A stretch of DNA of 57,144 nucleotides from contig NZ_SRIF01000009.1 of NCBI RefSeq assembly GCF_004681185.1, forward strand, positions 82,722-139,865. The letters are read 5' to 3'. This document shows positions 16,251 to 24,685 of the stretch, in pieces. The notes beneath the pieces were generated by a model. The model saw only the letters and a list, made by a program, of their open reading frames with translations, did not search any database and had not been told where the DNA came from. The stretch is from Haloarcula amylovorans (GTDB taxonomy: Archaea > Halobacteriota > Halobacteria > Halobacteriales > Haloarculaceae). A program made the translations under genes and the position numbers. The number at the start of each line of letters is the position of its first letter. The first letter of the stretch is position 1.

Positions 16251-16260
16251 CATAAAAGTT
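16251..16260 (-). promoter_or_regulatory. TATA box of the parA operon
   Basis: Minus-strand AACTTTTATG is 25-34 bases before the parA ATG at 16226, indicating a leaderless message. Confidence 0.5.
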
Positions 16261-16393
16261 AGTCAGACGGTATAGTTAATCAGTATAGCTATCCTATGGA
16301 ATGCGTGTCAGTCCCCAGTCAGATTGTCAACTGTTTAGGGAGTAACTATCGAGAACGAGTCGTTCAAGTATTACTCGGTGTAACCACCGGCAG

Positions 16394-17506
16394 ATGAAAC
16401 GACGAACGTTCCTCTCACGCGCCGGCGTCGGCGTCACGGGACTGACGGCACTGACGGGCTGTATGGGCGACTCATCGGATCCAGACGGCGGAACAGAGAC
16501 GGCTAGTTCGGGCGGCAAGACGGGGACCGCCAGTTCGAGCGGCGGGACGCTCACGATCGCCACGTACTCCTCGTTTACCGGCGAGGACACGGCCGGGAAC
16601 TGGCTCAAATCGGCGTTCGAGTCCGAGCGGTCTGGCGTCACCGTCGAGTTCCAGACGCCGGACAGCGGCATCAACCAGTACATCCAGCGGAAATCCCAGA
16701 GCGCGCCAATCGACGCGGACCTCTTCGTCGGATTGAACACCGGCGAACTCGTGCGGGTCGATCAGCAGTTAGACGACCAGCTGTTCGCGGCGACGAGCGA
16801 GCAGCTCGAGGGTGCCGACTCAGTGAAGTCGTCGCTTCAGTTCGACCCGAACGGCCGGGTGATTCCCTACGATACGGGCTACATCAGCCTCGTGTACGAC
16901 GAGGGAGCGGTCGACGAACCGCAGACGTTCGATTCGCTGTTGAAACCGGCCTACGAGGACGGTCTCATCGTCCAGAATGCCCAGCAATCCGACCCCGGGC
17001 GCGCGTTCTTGCTCTGGAGCATCAAGCAGAAGGGACCCGACGGCTATCTCGACTACTGGCAACAGTTGGCCGATAACGGCGTCCAGATTCTCTCTGACTG
17101 GGAGCCCGCCTACCAGGCCTACATGAACGAGGAAGCACCAATGGTCGTCTCCTACTCCACCGACCAGGTGTACTACCACGGCGACGACGTCGACATGTCC
17201 CGACACCAGGTCGGCTTCCTCAACGACCAGGGGTACGCGAACCCGGAAGGGATGGCGCAGTTCGCCGACGCCAAGAATCCCGAACTGGCCCGCGAGTTCA
17301 TGTCGTTCGTCCTCAGCGAGGAAGCCCAGGCCGAGATCGCGGTGCGAAACGTCCAGTTCCCGGCCGTCGAGGGCGTCGAACCGGGCGGCACGTTCGGGAA
17401 GTACGCACTCGAACCGCCCGAACCCGTGACATTCAGCTACGAGGAGCTCTCGGGCAACGTCGGCGGGTGGATAGAGGAGTGGGCGCGCCAGATCGCGAGT
17501 AACTGA
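16394..17506 (+). CDS. ThiB/TbpA-like thiamine ABC transporter substrate-binding lipoprotein
   Basis: The 370-residue extracellular lipoprotein has a Tat signal (KRRTFL at residues 2-7) and lipobox LTGC (Cys at about 23), then a Gly/Ser/Thr-rich linker. The mature domain aligns with E. coli ThiB: LTIATYSSFTGED, VIPYDTGYISLVYD, MVVSYSTDQVYY and a C-terminal WIEEWARQIASN. Permease and ATPase genes follow directly. The binding protein delivers thiamine or a close analogue to them; an Fe(III)-type ligand is the main alternative because the families are related. TATTACT at 16370-16376 may be its promoter. Confidence 0.85.
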   Translation: MKRRTFLSRAGVGVTGLTALTGCMGDSSDPDGGTETASSGGKTGTASSSGGTLTIATYSSFTGEDTAGNWLKSAFESERSGVTVEFQTPDSGINQYIQRKSQSAPIDADLFVGLNTGELVRVDQQLDDQLFAATSEQLEGADSVKSSLQFDPNGRVIPYDTGYISLVYDEGAVDEPQTFDSLLKPAYEDGLIVQNAQQSDPGRAFLLWSIKQKGPDGYLDYWQQLADNGVQILSDWEPAYQAYMNEEAPMVVSYSTDQVYYHGDDVDMSRHQVGFLNDQGYANPEGMAQFADAKNPELAREFMSFVLSEEAQAEIAVRNVQFPAVEGVEPGGTFGKYALEPPEPVTFSYEELSGNVGGWIEEWARQIASN

Positions 17507-17508
17507 CG

Positions 17509-19293
17509 ATGCAGCTCCGAGACGACCGAGTGCTGTCGGTCGGCGTTGCAGCGACGCTGCTGACGCTCGTCGCGGTGTTTTACTACCCCGTCGGCAGCGT
17601 CCTCGCCAGCGCCGTCTCGGCTGGCGGTCGTCTCACACTCGCTCCGCTCGTCTCGGTGCTCGCCGACCCCTTTTACACGGGCGCGTTCCACTCGCTCGTG
17701 ACCGCGCCAACGACGGTCCCACGCGGTCTCGTACAGTGGTTCGCGGCTGGAATGCCGTCGGTCCGGTTGGGCCTGTTCGGCTTCACCGCCTATCAGGCGC
17801 TCTTATCGACGCTTGCGAGCGTCGCCGTCGGGTTGCCCGGGGCGTACCTGCTCGCTCGCTTCGAGTTCCCCGGACGGCGATTCGTCCGTTCGGTGACGAT
17901 CCTCCCGTTCGTCCTCCCTTCGATTATGGTCGCGGTCGGCTTTCTGGCGATGTTCGGCCGGAGCGGCCTGCTCAACGACCTGCTCGGCGTCGTCGGACTC
18001 GGTCCGGTCGAGTTGACGTTCACGCTCGAACTCATCGTTCTCGCCCACGCATTCTACAATGCCCCGCTCGTCACGCGGCTGGTGACGGCAGCCTGGGAGT
18101 CAGTGGACGCTAACCGCGTCGAGATGGCGCGGACGCTCGGGGCCTCACCCCTCCGGGCGTTCCGCGACGTGACGCTTCCACAGATTCTGCCGGCGCTGTT
18201 GACCGCGTCGGTGCTCACGTTCGTCTTCACCTTCATGTCGTTCCCGCTCGTGCTCGCGCTCGGTGGTCTCCAACTCGCGACGGTCGAGGTCTGGCTGTAC
18301 GCCCGCGTCCAGGACCTCGCGTTGACCGAGGCGGCGACGCTGGGTGCGATCGAGACCGCGCTCTCGCTCGGGCTCGTGTACGTCTATCTGCGCTTCGAGG
18401 CCATGCAGATCCGTCCCCGAGGCGAGAACCGCGGACTGACTCGGACGCCCCTCGTCTCCGGGTGGCGGTCGCTCCTCGACCCCAGACGGTTGGGACTGCT
18501 GGCGTACGGTGCTATCGTGCTGGTCCTCTTCGTCGGCCCCCTGGCGAGTCTCGTCGTCGAGAGCGTGACGACGCCGTCGGGCCGACTGACGCTCGACTAC
18601 TACGCGTTCTTGCTGTCCCAGCAGTCCTCGACGGCAACCGGGACGACGCGCCCGTTACCGGCCATCGTCAACTCGCTACTGTTCGGCGGCGGCGCGTTGC
18701 TGCTGGCGTTGCCGATGGGCGTCGTCGTCTCCGTCGTCGCCACGCGCGACAGTCGCGGGTCACGGCTCGCCGAGGCGCTGTTGACGGCCCCACTGGCGGT
18801 CAGCGGCATCGTCCTCGGATTGGGAATGCTCCGAACGCTCGTCTTCGGCACGACCCTCTTCGGCCATCGTATCACGGTCACGGGACCGATCGCGATCGTC
18901 GCTGCACACGCCGTCGCGGGGTATCCGTTCGTCTCGCGGAACGTCACCCCGGCGCTCTCGGGCGTCGACGACCGCCTCGGCGAGGCCGCGCGAGCGCTCG
19001 GGGCCGACCGGACCGCCGTCCTCACCGATATCGAGTTGCCGCTGGTCGCGCCGGCACTCGTCGCCGGTGCCGCCTTCGCCTTCGCCATCAGTATCGGCGA
19101 GTTCGACTCGACGGTCCTGCTGGCGGAGGGGATCGACAGCGCGACGATGCCGGTCGCGCTCGAACGCTACATCGGCAACCGGTCGCTGGGACCGAACCTC
19201 GGTCCGGCGACGGCGATGGGGACGGTGCTGTTGGCGGTGACGACCGTCAGCTTCGTAATAATCGACCGCGTCGGCGGACGGTGGGAACGATGA
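17509..19293 (+). CDS. ThiP-like ABC transporter permease (two fused permease domains)
   Basis: This 594-residue membrane protein has two homologous binding-protein-dependent permease domains in one chain, about 12 membrane segments, as in ThiP and FbpB. The EAA loops are VEMARTLGASPLRAFRDVTLPQ in the first half and LGEAARALGADRTAVLTDIELPL in the second. The start is two bases after the binding-protein stop, and its own stop overlaps the ATPase start by four bases. The three genes are one operon. It carries thiamine or a similar compound across the membrane. Confidence 0.88.
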   Translation: MQLRDDRVLSVGVAATLLTLVAVFYYPVGSVLASAVSAGGRLTLAPLVSVLADPFYTGAFHSLVTAPTTVPRGLVQWFAAGMPSVRLGLFGFTAYQALLSTLASVAVGLPGAYLLARFEFPGRRFVRSVTILPFVLPSIMVAVGFLAMFGRSGLLNDLLGVVGLGPVELTFTLELIVLAHAFYNAPLVTRLVTAAWESVDANRVEMARTLGASPLRAFRDVTLPQILPALLTASVLTFVFTFMSFPLVLALGGLQLATVEVWLYARVQDLALTEAATLGAIETALSLGLVYVYLRFEAMQIRPRGENRGLTRTPLVSGWRSLLDPRRLGLLAYGAIVLVLFVGPLASLVVESVTTPSGRLTLDYYAFLLSQQSSTATGTTRPLPAIVNSLLFGGGALLLALPMGVVVSVVATRDSRGSRLAEALLTAPLAVSGIVLGLGMLRTLVFGTTLFGHRITVTGPIAIVAAHAVAGYPFVSRNVTPALSGVDDRLGEAARALGADRTAVLTDIELPLVAPALVAGAAFAFAISIGEFDSTVLLAEGIDSATMPVALERYIGNRSLGPNLGPATAMGTVLLAVTTVSFVIIDRVGGRWER

Positions 19294-20342
19294 AAACCGC
19301 TGGCGTCGAAGTGGACGACCTCGCGGTCGCATACGACGGCGTGACCGCGCTCGAAGGCGTCTCGCTGTCGATAGAGGAAGGCGAGTTCTTCACGCTGGTC
19401 GGCCCCTCGGGCTGTGGAAAGACGACGATGCTGCGCTCGATTGCCGGACTGGAGACGCCGTCGGCCGGGCGCATCGCCATCGACGGCCGCGACGTGACCG
19501 ACGACCCGACGGAAGACCGCAACGTCGGCATGGTCTTTCAGAACTACGCGCTCTTTCCCCACATGAGCGTGCGCGAGAACGTCGCCTACGGCCTGCAGTT
19601 TCACGATGTCGACGACGGACGCGACGAGGACGAGCGCGTCTCGAAACTGCTCGACCTGGTCGATCTGGCGTCGTTCGGGGACCGCGAACCGACGCAGCTC
19701 TCGGGCGGTCAACAACAGCGGGTCGCGCTCGCCAGAGCGCTCGCTCCGGAACCGGACGTACTCCTCCTCGACGAACCGCTCTCGGCGCTCGACGCCCAGT
19801 TACGCGAAGAACTCCGAGTGCAGATTAAGAACCTGCAGCAAGCACTGGACATCACGACGGTGTACGTCACGCACGACCAGGCCGAAGCGCTGGCGATCAG
19901 CGACCGGATCGCGGTCGTACAGGACGGCACCGTCGAACAAGTGGCGACGCCGGAGTCGGTGTACCGCGACCCGGCGTCCCGGTTCGTGGCCGAGTTCGTC
20001 GGCGACAACAACGTGTTCGCCGGCAAGGTTACGGAGGGCGGATCACAACTGGCTGTCGACGGCGCGACCCTGCCGCTGCCGAACTGGGCCGATGCACGAG
20101 ACGGGGAATCCGTTGCCCTCTCGGTCCGTCCGGAGTCGATTTCTCTCGAAGGCATAGATACTGTGACTACCGACGAGACAACGCTCGACGCGACAGTGCG
20201 GACGGCCGAATTCCTCGGCGACGCCTACCGAGTCCACTGCCTGTGGAACGACCAGACCATCGCCGTCAAGACTGCTGCGACCGAGCCGCCGGCGGGCGAC
20301 GTGACGCTTCGGTTCGACAGCGACGACGTGCACGTCCTCTGA
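19290..20342 (+). CDS. ABC transporter ATPase of the thiamine-type system
   Basis: This 350-residue ATPase has Walker A GPSGCGKTT, Q-loop VFQNYALFPHMS, signature LSGGQQQR, Walker B VLLLDEPLSALDA and the switch VTHDQAEALAIS. A C-terminal TOBE-like domain follows (DNNVFAGKVTEGGSQLAVDGATLPLP...LSVRPESISLEG). Bacterial ThiQ is shorter and lacks this domain, so this chain resembles the Fe(III)/polyamine (PotA/FbpC) class even though the binding protein looks like ThiB. The ATG sits in an ATGA overlap with the permease stop. Confidence 0.88.
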   Translation: MKTAGVEVDDLAVAYDGVTALEGVSLSIEEGEFFTLVGPSGCGKTTMLRSIAGLETPSAGRIAIDGRDVTDDPTEDRNVGMVFQNYALFPHMSVRENVAYGLQFHDVDDGRDEDERVSKLLDLVDLASFGDREPTQLSGGQQQRVALARALAPEPDVLLLDEPLSALDAQLREELRVQIKNLQQALDITTVYVTHDQAEALAISDRIAVVQDGTVEQVATPESVYRDPASRFVAEFVGDNNVFAGKVTEGGSQLAVDGATLPLPNWADARDGESVALSVRPESISLEGIDTVTTDETTLDATVRTAEFLGDAYRVHCLWNDQTIAVKTAATEPPAGDVTLRFDSDDVHVL

Positions 20343-20381
20343 TATCGGGGACATTTTAGCCGCGCCCACTGGAAAAACACT

Positions 20382-21383
20382 ATGAGTAATCTGGGGAAGA
20401 TCGACCGCGACATCTTCGAGGAGATCATCTACCCCGAGCTGGGCGCTCGACGGGACGACGTGGCCATCGGGCCGCGACACGGCGTCGATTTCGGCGTTCT
20501 CAATCTGGGCGGGCAGGCGGTCGTAATCGCGACCGACCCCATCTCGCTGCTACCTGCCCTCGGTCTCGAACGGGCGGGCAGACTCGCGCTGGAGATCGTG
20601 CTGACCGACGTCGCCGTTTCGGGCATCGCGCCGACACATCTGGCGATAAATCTGACCCTCCCCCCGTCGTGGAGTGACGAGAAGTTAGCGATGGCGTGGA
20701 CCGGACTCGCCGCACACGCCGAGCGCCTCGGCGTGAGCATCGTCTCCGGCCACACGGCGCGCTATCCCGGCATCGATAGTTCGTGGGTCGGCGGGGCCAC
20801 CGTCCTCGGGGTCGGCGACCACGACGCGGTCGTCCGGCCGGACGGGGCGAGCGTCGGTGACGAAATAGTCGTGACGACAGGTCCCGCCGCGGAGAGTACG
20901 GGCCTGCTCGCGACGCTATTTCCCGAGCAGTTGGGACTCCCACCCGAGACCGTCGCGACGGCACAAGAACGCGTCGAGGATATCGCGGCCGTCGCGGACG
21001 CTCGCGCGGCCTTCGAGGCAGGCGGCGTCACCGCGATGCACGACGCGACGGAGGGCGGCGTCGCCGGTGGATTCGTCGAGATGGCCCGCGGAGCAAACGT
21101 ACGCTTCGACATCGATACCGAAACGGTCCCAATCGCAGACGGCGTCGAGGCGGTATGTGAGGCGGTCGAAGTGGACCCGTGGACGGTGACGAGCGCGGGC
21201 ACACTCTTGCTCACCGTCGAATCAGGCCGCGGGGCCCCCATCGCCGAGGCAGTTAGAGACTGCGGGACGCCGGCTGCCGTGGTCGGAGAAGTCACGTCGG
21301 GCGAGGGCGTCTTCGCTGACGGCAACCGTCTCACTGCTCCCGATAGTGACCCCTCGTGGGAGGTCTTCGCCCGTTTCTCGTGA
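20382..21383 (+). CDS. AIR-synthase-like (HypE/ThiL/PurM fold) protein
   Basis: This 333-residue protein has the ATP-binding PurM-like fold: GVDFGVLNLGGQAVVIATDP, TDVAVSGIAPTHLAINLTLP, HTARYPGIDSSWVGGATVLG, and a C-terminal domain with AMHDATEGGVAGGFVEMA. It most resembles archaeal HypE-like AIR-synthase family proteins, but no hydrogenase genes are visible. Placement 39 bases after the thiamine-type transporter suggests a link with thiamine phosphates (compare ThiL), which is inference. A CATTTTAG element (20352-20359) may give it its own promoter. Confidence 0.78.
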   Translation: MSNLGKIDRDIFEEIIYPELGARRDDVAIGPRHGVDFGVLNLGGQAVVIATDPISLLPALGLERAGRLALEIVLTDVAVSGIAPTHLAINLTLPPSWSDEKLAMAWTGLAAHAERLGVSIVSGHTARYPGIDSSWVGGATVLGVGDHDAVVRPDGASVGDEIVVTTGPAAESTGLLATLFPEQLGLPPETVATAQERVEDIAAVADARAAFEAGGVTAMHDATEGGVAGGFVEMARGANVRFDIDTETVPIADGVEAVCEAVEVDPWTVTSAGTLLLTVESGRGAPIAEAVRDCGTPAAVVGEVTSGEGVFADGNRLTAPDSDPSWEVFARFS

Positions 21384-22141
21384 TACAGGGAAGGATGGGC
21401 ACCAATACAATACGGATTCTTAATTACAAATAGCCTATTTTGCTCTTATAGACATGTGCTTAAGCCATAGTTGGCCATATATAGCCTCAATTAGTCATTA
21501 TACGGATTTCTCGGCGAGATTAAGAAAGCGAATTTCTCGTTTTAGTTCGGTCGTCGTTCGGTGAGTATTCGGCGTGTCTGGCCCCTTTTCGCCGCTGTCG
21601 GAGTGATGGTACTCTTAGTGGAAGTCCTTGCAAGTGCTCGCTGCGCGGCTCAAGCAACGACCGTACAGCATCGAGCGGAGCGGCTCGAATCCAGTCGTAG
21701 TCAGGAAAGCAACACGTATAGAATAACGAAAGTACGATCGTTATCACAGGTAGAAAAGTCCCTATTCACGGCTTGAATGTCCCGATATCGTAATTGTACT
21801 GTCCTCCCTATCCAGAATGGTAAGAACATTGATTTTTTAGTCCTGATTCTGCCGCGCCAGAAGTATCCGTAGATACTTAACATCGTCCACGCCATAGCAA
21901 GCAGATCTGCAGCTCGATGTCGGCGAGAAGGCCACGAAACCCGGCCAGTCAGACACCCCCGTGGGCGACTGGTCGAGTACGCAGATGCAACAGCAATCGA
22001 AAGGCGGCCAAGCGGAATCGATGCCATCCGTCGCGAGGGACGAATTCACCGCCGGCTTCCGGTCCGAGATCCCCCGCCCCCATACATTGAATACGCTCGC
22101 ACGATACTGTTTAGACCGTGACCGGACAGCGAGTTATCAAG
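21384..22141. other. Gene-poor, AT-rich gap of 758 bases
   Basis: The first 160 bases are markedly AT-rich with several TATA-like stretches. The remainder carries overlapping ORFs with weak codon pattern and no recognisable family. One plus-strand frame from about 21871 reads without a stop for about 80 codons (ending ARTILFRP) to the TGA at 22118-22121, but has no ATG or GTG start, so it may be gene debris. ACTGTTTA at 22106-22113 is the likely promoter for the next gene. Confidence 0.4.
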
Positions 22142-23665
22142 ATGAACCCCGCCTTGCGCGTTTCGACCGGGAGAGAGAATCTCTCGCAGGGACGAGCGGT
22201 ACTCGAAGCGGTGCGGGACGCTGGCGCGTCGGTCTCGACGGTGGCGGTCGGATCGACCGGACACCTGGGGTTGGAACCGCTCGTCACGGCGACGCTCGAC
22301 GGCGAGACAGCGTTCTTTCCCGACTGTTCACCGGCGCACGCTCGAACCGTCGTCGAAGCGCTCGACGACGGAACGGTTCCGACTGACGATGCGACCGCAG
22401 TCGTAGCCCACGAACCGGGGACGTCGACCCTCCCGGTTCCGAAAGACGGCCCACTCGCCGTTGGCGAACGGCAGGTACTCGGCGCGTGCGGCTGGGCAGT
22501 TCCCGGGAGTATCGAGGACTACCGCGCCGGAGCGCACTCTGTGCCGACCGACATCGAATCGGCTGACGCACTGTCACGGCTCCGCGAAAGCGGCTTGCGT
22601 GGCCGCGGCCGCGGCGACGAGAGCGCCGACGCGTCGGTCGCAGAAGAGTGGACGACCGTGAATGAGGCCGCGGGAGAGCCTATCGTCGTCGTCAACGCGA
22701 ACGAAGCCGACGACCACGCCGCCGGTGACCGACTCTTGCTCGAAGGCGCGCCGCTCTCGGTACTCGACCCGGCGTTCACCGCGGCAGCGGCACTCGACGC
22801 GACCGACGTCGTGGTCTACCTCACGGAGGGAGTGGACCTCGCCCGTGAGCGAGTGGAGGCGGCCGCGGACGCACTGGTCGAAGCGCGCGACCCCGACGCC
22901 TCGCTCCGTGTCGTCGTCGGCCCAGAGGAGTACAAGGCGGGCGAGCCGACGATGGCGCTCGAAGCCATCGAGGGGAAACACCGAATCGAGGCCCGGCGTC
23001 GGCCACCCGGGCCGAGCGAGTACGGACTGAACGGTCGGCCGACGTTGCTACACACGCCGCGGACGCTGGCACAGGTCGGGCGCGTCCTCGCCGGAGCGGA
23101 CCCCGGTGGCGTGCCGGCCGACCCCGGGACGCGCCTGTTCACCGTCGCCGGCGACGTTTCCGCACCCGCGACGGTCGAACTCTCGACGGGGGCGACGCTT
23201 TCGGACGCCCTGCCAGCGGTCGAACTCGAAGGATCCCGAAAGGCCGCCTGCGTCGGGGGCGTTTTCGGCGGCGTGACCCGCTCGCTGGACGTGCCCGCGA
23301 GCGCGCCCGGTCTCGACAGCGCGCGTCTCGGAACCAACGGCGTCGTCGAACTGGTCGGGGAATCGACCTGCATGGTCGCGCTCGCCGGCGAGCGTGCGAA
23401 GTTCGCCCGCGAGGAGAACTGCGGGCGCTGTGGTCCCTGTCGAGAGGGGTCGAAACAGCTCGTGGACCTCCTCCGGGACGTCTACGACGGCGAGTTCAAG
23501 GACGGGATGCTCCGCGAACTGGGCCGCACGATGCGCGAGACCAGCCTCTGTGGGTTCGGCAGCGACGCCGCGCGACCGGTGACGACGACCATCGACGTTT
23601 TCGAAACGGAGTTTCACGCCCACGCCGACGGCCGCTGTCCGAGCGGGGTGTGTACGAAACTATGA
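22142..23665 (+). CDS. NuoF-like iron-sulfur subunit of a formate dehydrogenase-type complex
   Basis: The 507-residue protein is homologous to the flavin/NADH-binding NuoF subunit. It keeps the N3-type 4Fe-4S ligands (C427, C430, C433 in NCGRCGPC and C470 in SLCGFG) and the SLBB region. The glycine-rich nucleotide loop, GRGGAGFPTG in true NuoF, is here degraded to GLRGRGRGDESADA (151-164). The flavin segment NADESEPG reads NANEADDH. The N-terminal 130 residues look like a cysteine-free thioredoxin-like domain. The start at 22142 fits the ACTGTTTA box; a GTG at 22118 is an alternative. It leads the Fe-S/FdhA operon and probably relays electrons. NAD(H) use is doubtful. Confidence 0.82.
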   Translation: MNPALRVSTGRENLSQGRAVLEAVRDAGASVSTVAVGSTGHLGLEPLVTATLDGETAFFPDCSPAHARTVVEALDDGTVPTDDATAVVAHEPGTSTLPVPKDGPLAVGERQVLGACGWAVPGSIEDYRAGAHSVPTDIESADALSRLRESGLRGRGRGDESADASVAEEWTTVNEAAGEPIVVVNANEADDHAAGDRLLLEGAPLSVLDPAFTAAAALDATDVVVYLTEGVDLARERVEAAADALVEARDPDASLRVVVGPEEYKAGEPTMALEAIEGKHRIEARRRPPGPSEYGLNGRPTLLHTPRTLAQVGRVLAGADPGGVPADPGTRLFTVAGDVSAPATVELSTGATLSDALPAVELEGSRKAACVGGVFGGVTRSLDVPASAPGLDSARLGTNGVVELVGESTCMVALAGERAKFAREENCGRCGPCREGSKQLVDLLRDVYDGEFKDGMLRELGRTMRETSLCGFGSDAARPVTTTIDVFETEFHAHADGRCPSGVCTKL

Positions 23666-23730
23666 ATATAGCTACACCACGCCGACATCTCGACGCCTCG
23701 AATCGACGTATCATCGACCCTGCGGCGTTC

Positions 23731-23736
23731 GGAGGA
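23731..23736 (+). promoter_or_regulatory. Shine-Dalgarno site before the Fe-S protein
   Basis: GGAGGA ends four bases before the ATG at 23741. Strong ribosome-binding sites are uncommon in this window, where most starts are leaderless or coupled, so this site identifies an internal operon gene. Confidence 0.6.
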
Positions 23737-23740
23737 ACCG

Positions 23741-24685
23741 ATGAGTACTGACCCGATTTGGGAGGGTTCGACGACCGGAGCCGACGTTCCGTTGACCGAA
23801 GACATCGCACCGGGGACGGCCAACGACCCGCCCGCCGGTGCGACGGACGAGGCGACGCTGACCGTCGACGGCCAAACCGTCGAAGCCAGCGCCGGCGCGA
23901 CGCTGCTCGACGCCTGCGAGACCGTCGACACCGACGGCGACGTGCTCGCGCTCTGTTCGTACGACGATGAGGAGAAGATTGGGCCGCGCAGCGAGTGTCG
24001 GACCTGCATGGTCGAGACGGAGGAACACGGGATCGTTCCCTCGTGTAGCTTCCCCGTCGAAGACGACATGGTCGTCTCGACGGATACCGAGGCGGCCAGC
24101 GAGGCCCGCGACGTGAACTTAGACCTCATCCTCTCGAACCACAACCTGCTGTGTACGACCTGCGGGGCCAACGGCCGCTGTGACTTACAGGACGTCGCTA
24201 TCGAGAACGACGTCGAGGAGCCCCGCTACGGCGTGTTACACGACCGGAGCCAGCTAGAGCCGATTGACGATTCCTCGCCGTTCATCCAGATCGACCGGAA
24301 CAAGTGCATCCTCTGTAACCGCTGTGTCGAAGCCTGTAACGACGTGCAGGTCGAGGGCGTCCTCCGTGTCGAGGGGTCAGGAAGCGACACCCGCATCGGC
24401 TTCCAGAACGACGCCGACACGATGATGGACTCGACCTGCGTCTCCTGTGGGCACTGCGCGACGGTCTGTCCGACCGGGGCGCTCGTCGAGCAGGGACTGG
24501 TGGACGCGACGACGCTGCCCGTGCCCGGCTTCACGCACAAGAACTCCGCCGAGGGCATCGTCGGCGAGGACTACGAGCGCCAGCAGACGCAGATGACGCC
24601 GATGAAGCGCGAAGGAGACAATCGAAACGAGCCGCGGGTCTCCAGACCGGAACCGGCGGCCACCGAGGGGGACGACTGGCTATGA
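23741..24685 (+). CDS. NuoG-like 2Fe-2S/4Fe-4S electron-transfer protein
   Basis: This 314-residue protein has a ferredoxin-type 2Fe-2S domain (C72, C86, C89, C102), a His-Cys3 4Fe-4S site (H134, C138, C141, C147 in HNLLCTTCGANGRC), and two 4Fe-4S clusters (C189/C192/C195/C199 and C233/C236/C239/C243). This is the N-terminal half of NuoG or of an FdhA-type chain, split from the catalytic subunit. The last 60 residues are acidic and unstructured. Its stop overlaps the FdhA start (ATGA). It should pass electrons from the molybdopterin subunit to the NuoF-like subunit or an unknown acceptor. Confidence 0.9.
   Translation: MSTDPIWEGSTTGADVPLTEDIAPGTANDPPAGATDEATLTVDGQTVEASAGATLLDACETVDTDGDVLALCSYDDEEKIGPRSECRTCMVETEEHGIVPSCSFPVEDDMVVSTDTEAASEARDVNLDLILSNHNLLCTTCGANGRCDLQDVAIENDVEEPRYGVLHDRSQLEPIDDSSPFIQIDRNKCILCNRCVEACNDVQVEGVLRVEGSGSDTRIGFQNDADTMMDSTCVSCGHCATVCPTGALVEQGLVDATTLPVPGFTHKNSAEGIVGEDYERQQTQMTPMKREGDNRNEPRVSRPEPAATEGDDWL

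Noticed and set aside
18462..19289. Upstream in-frame extension of the ATPase at 19290
   Set aside because: The extension is Arg-rich frame-shifted DNA of the permease gene; the ATPase homology begins at the ATG in the ATGA overlap.
21600..21720. Possible tRNA remnant because of a GGCTCGAATCC-like stretch
   Set aside because: No cloverleaf can be drawn around it: acceptor, D and anticodon arms are absent.
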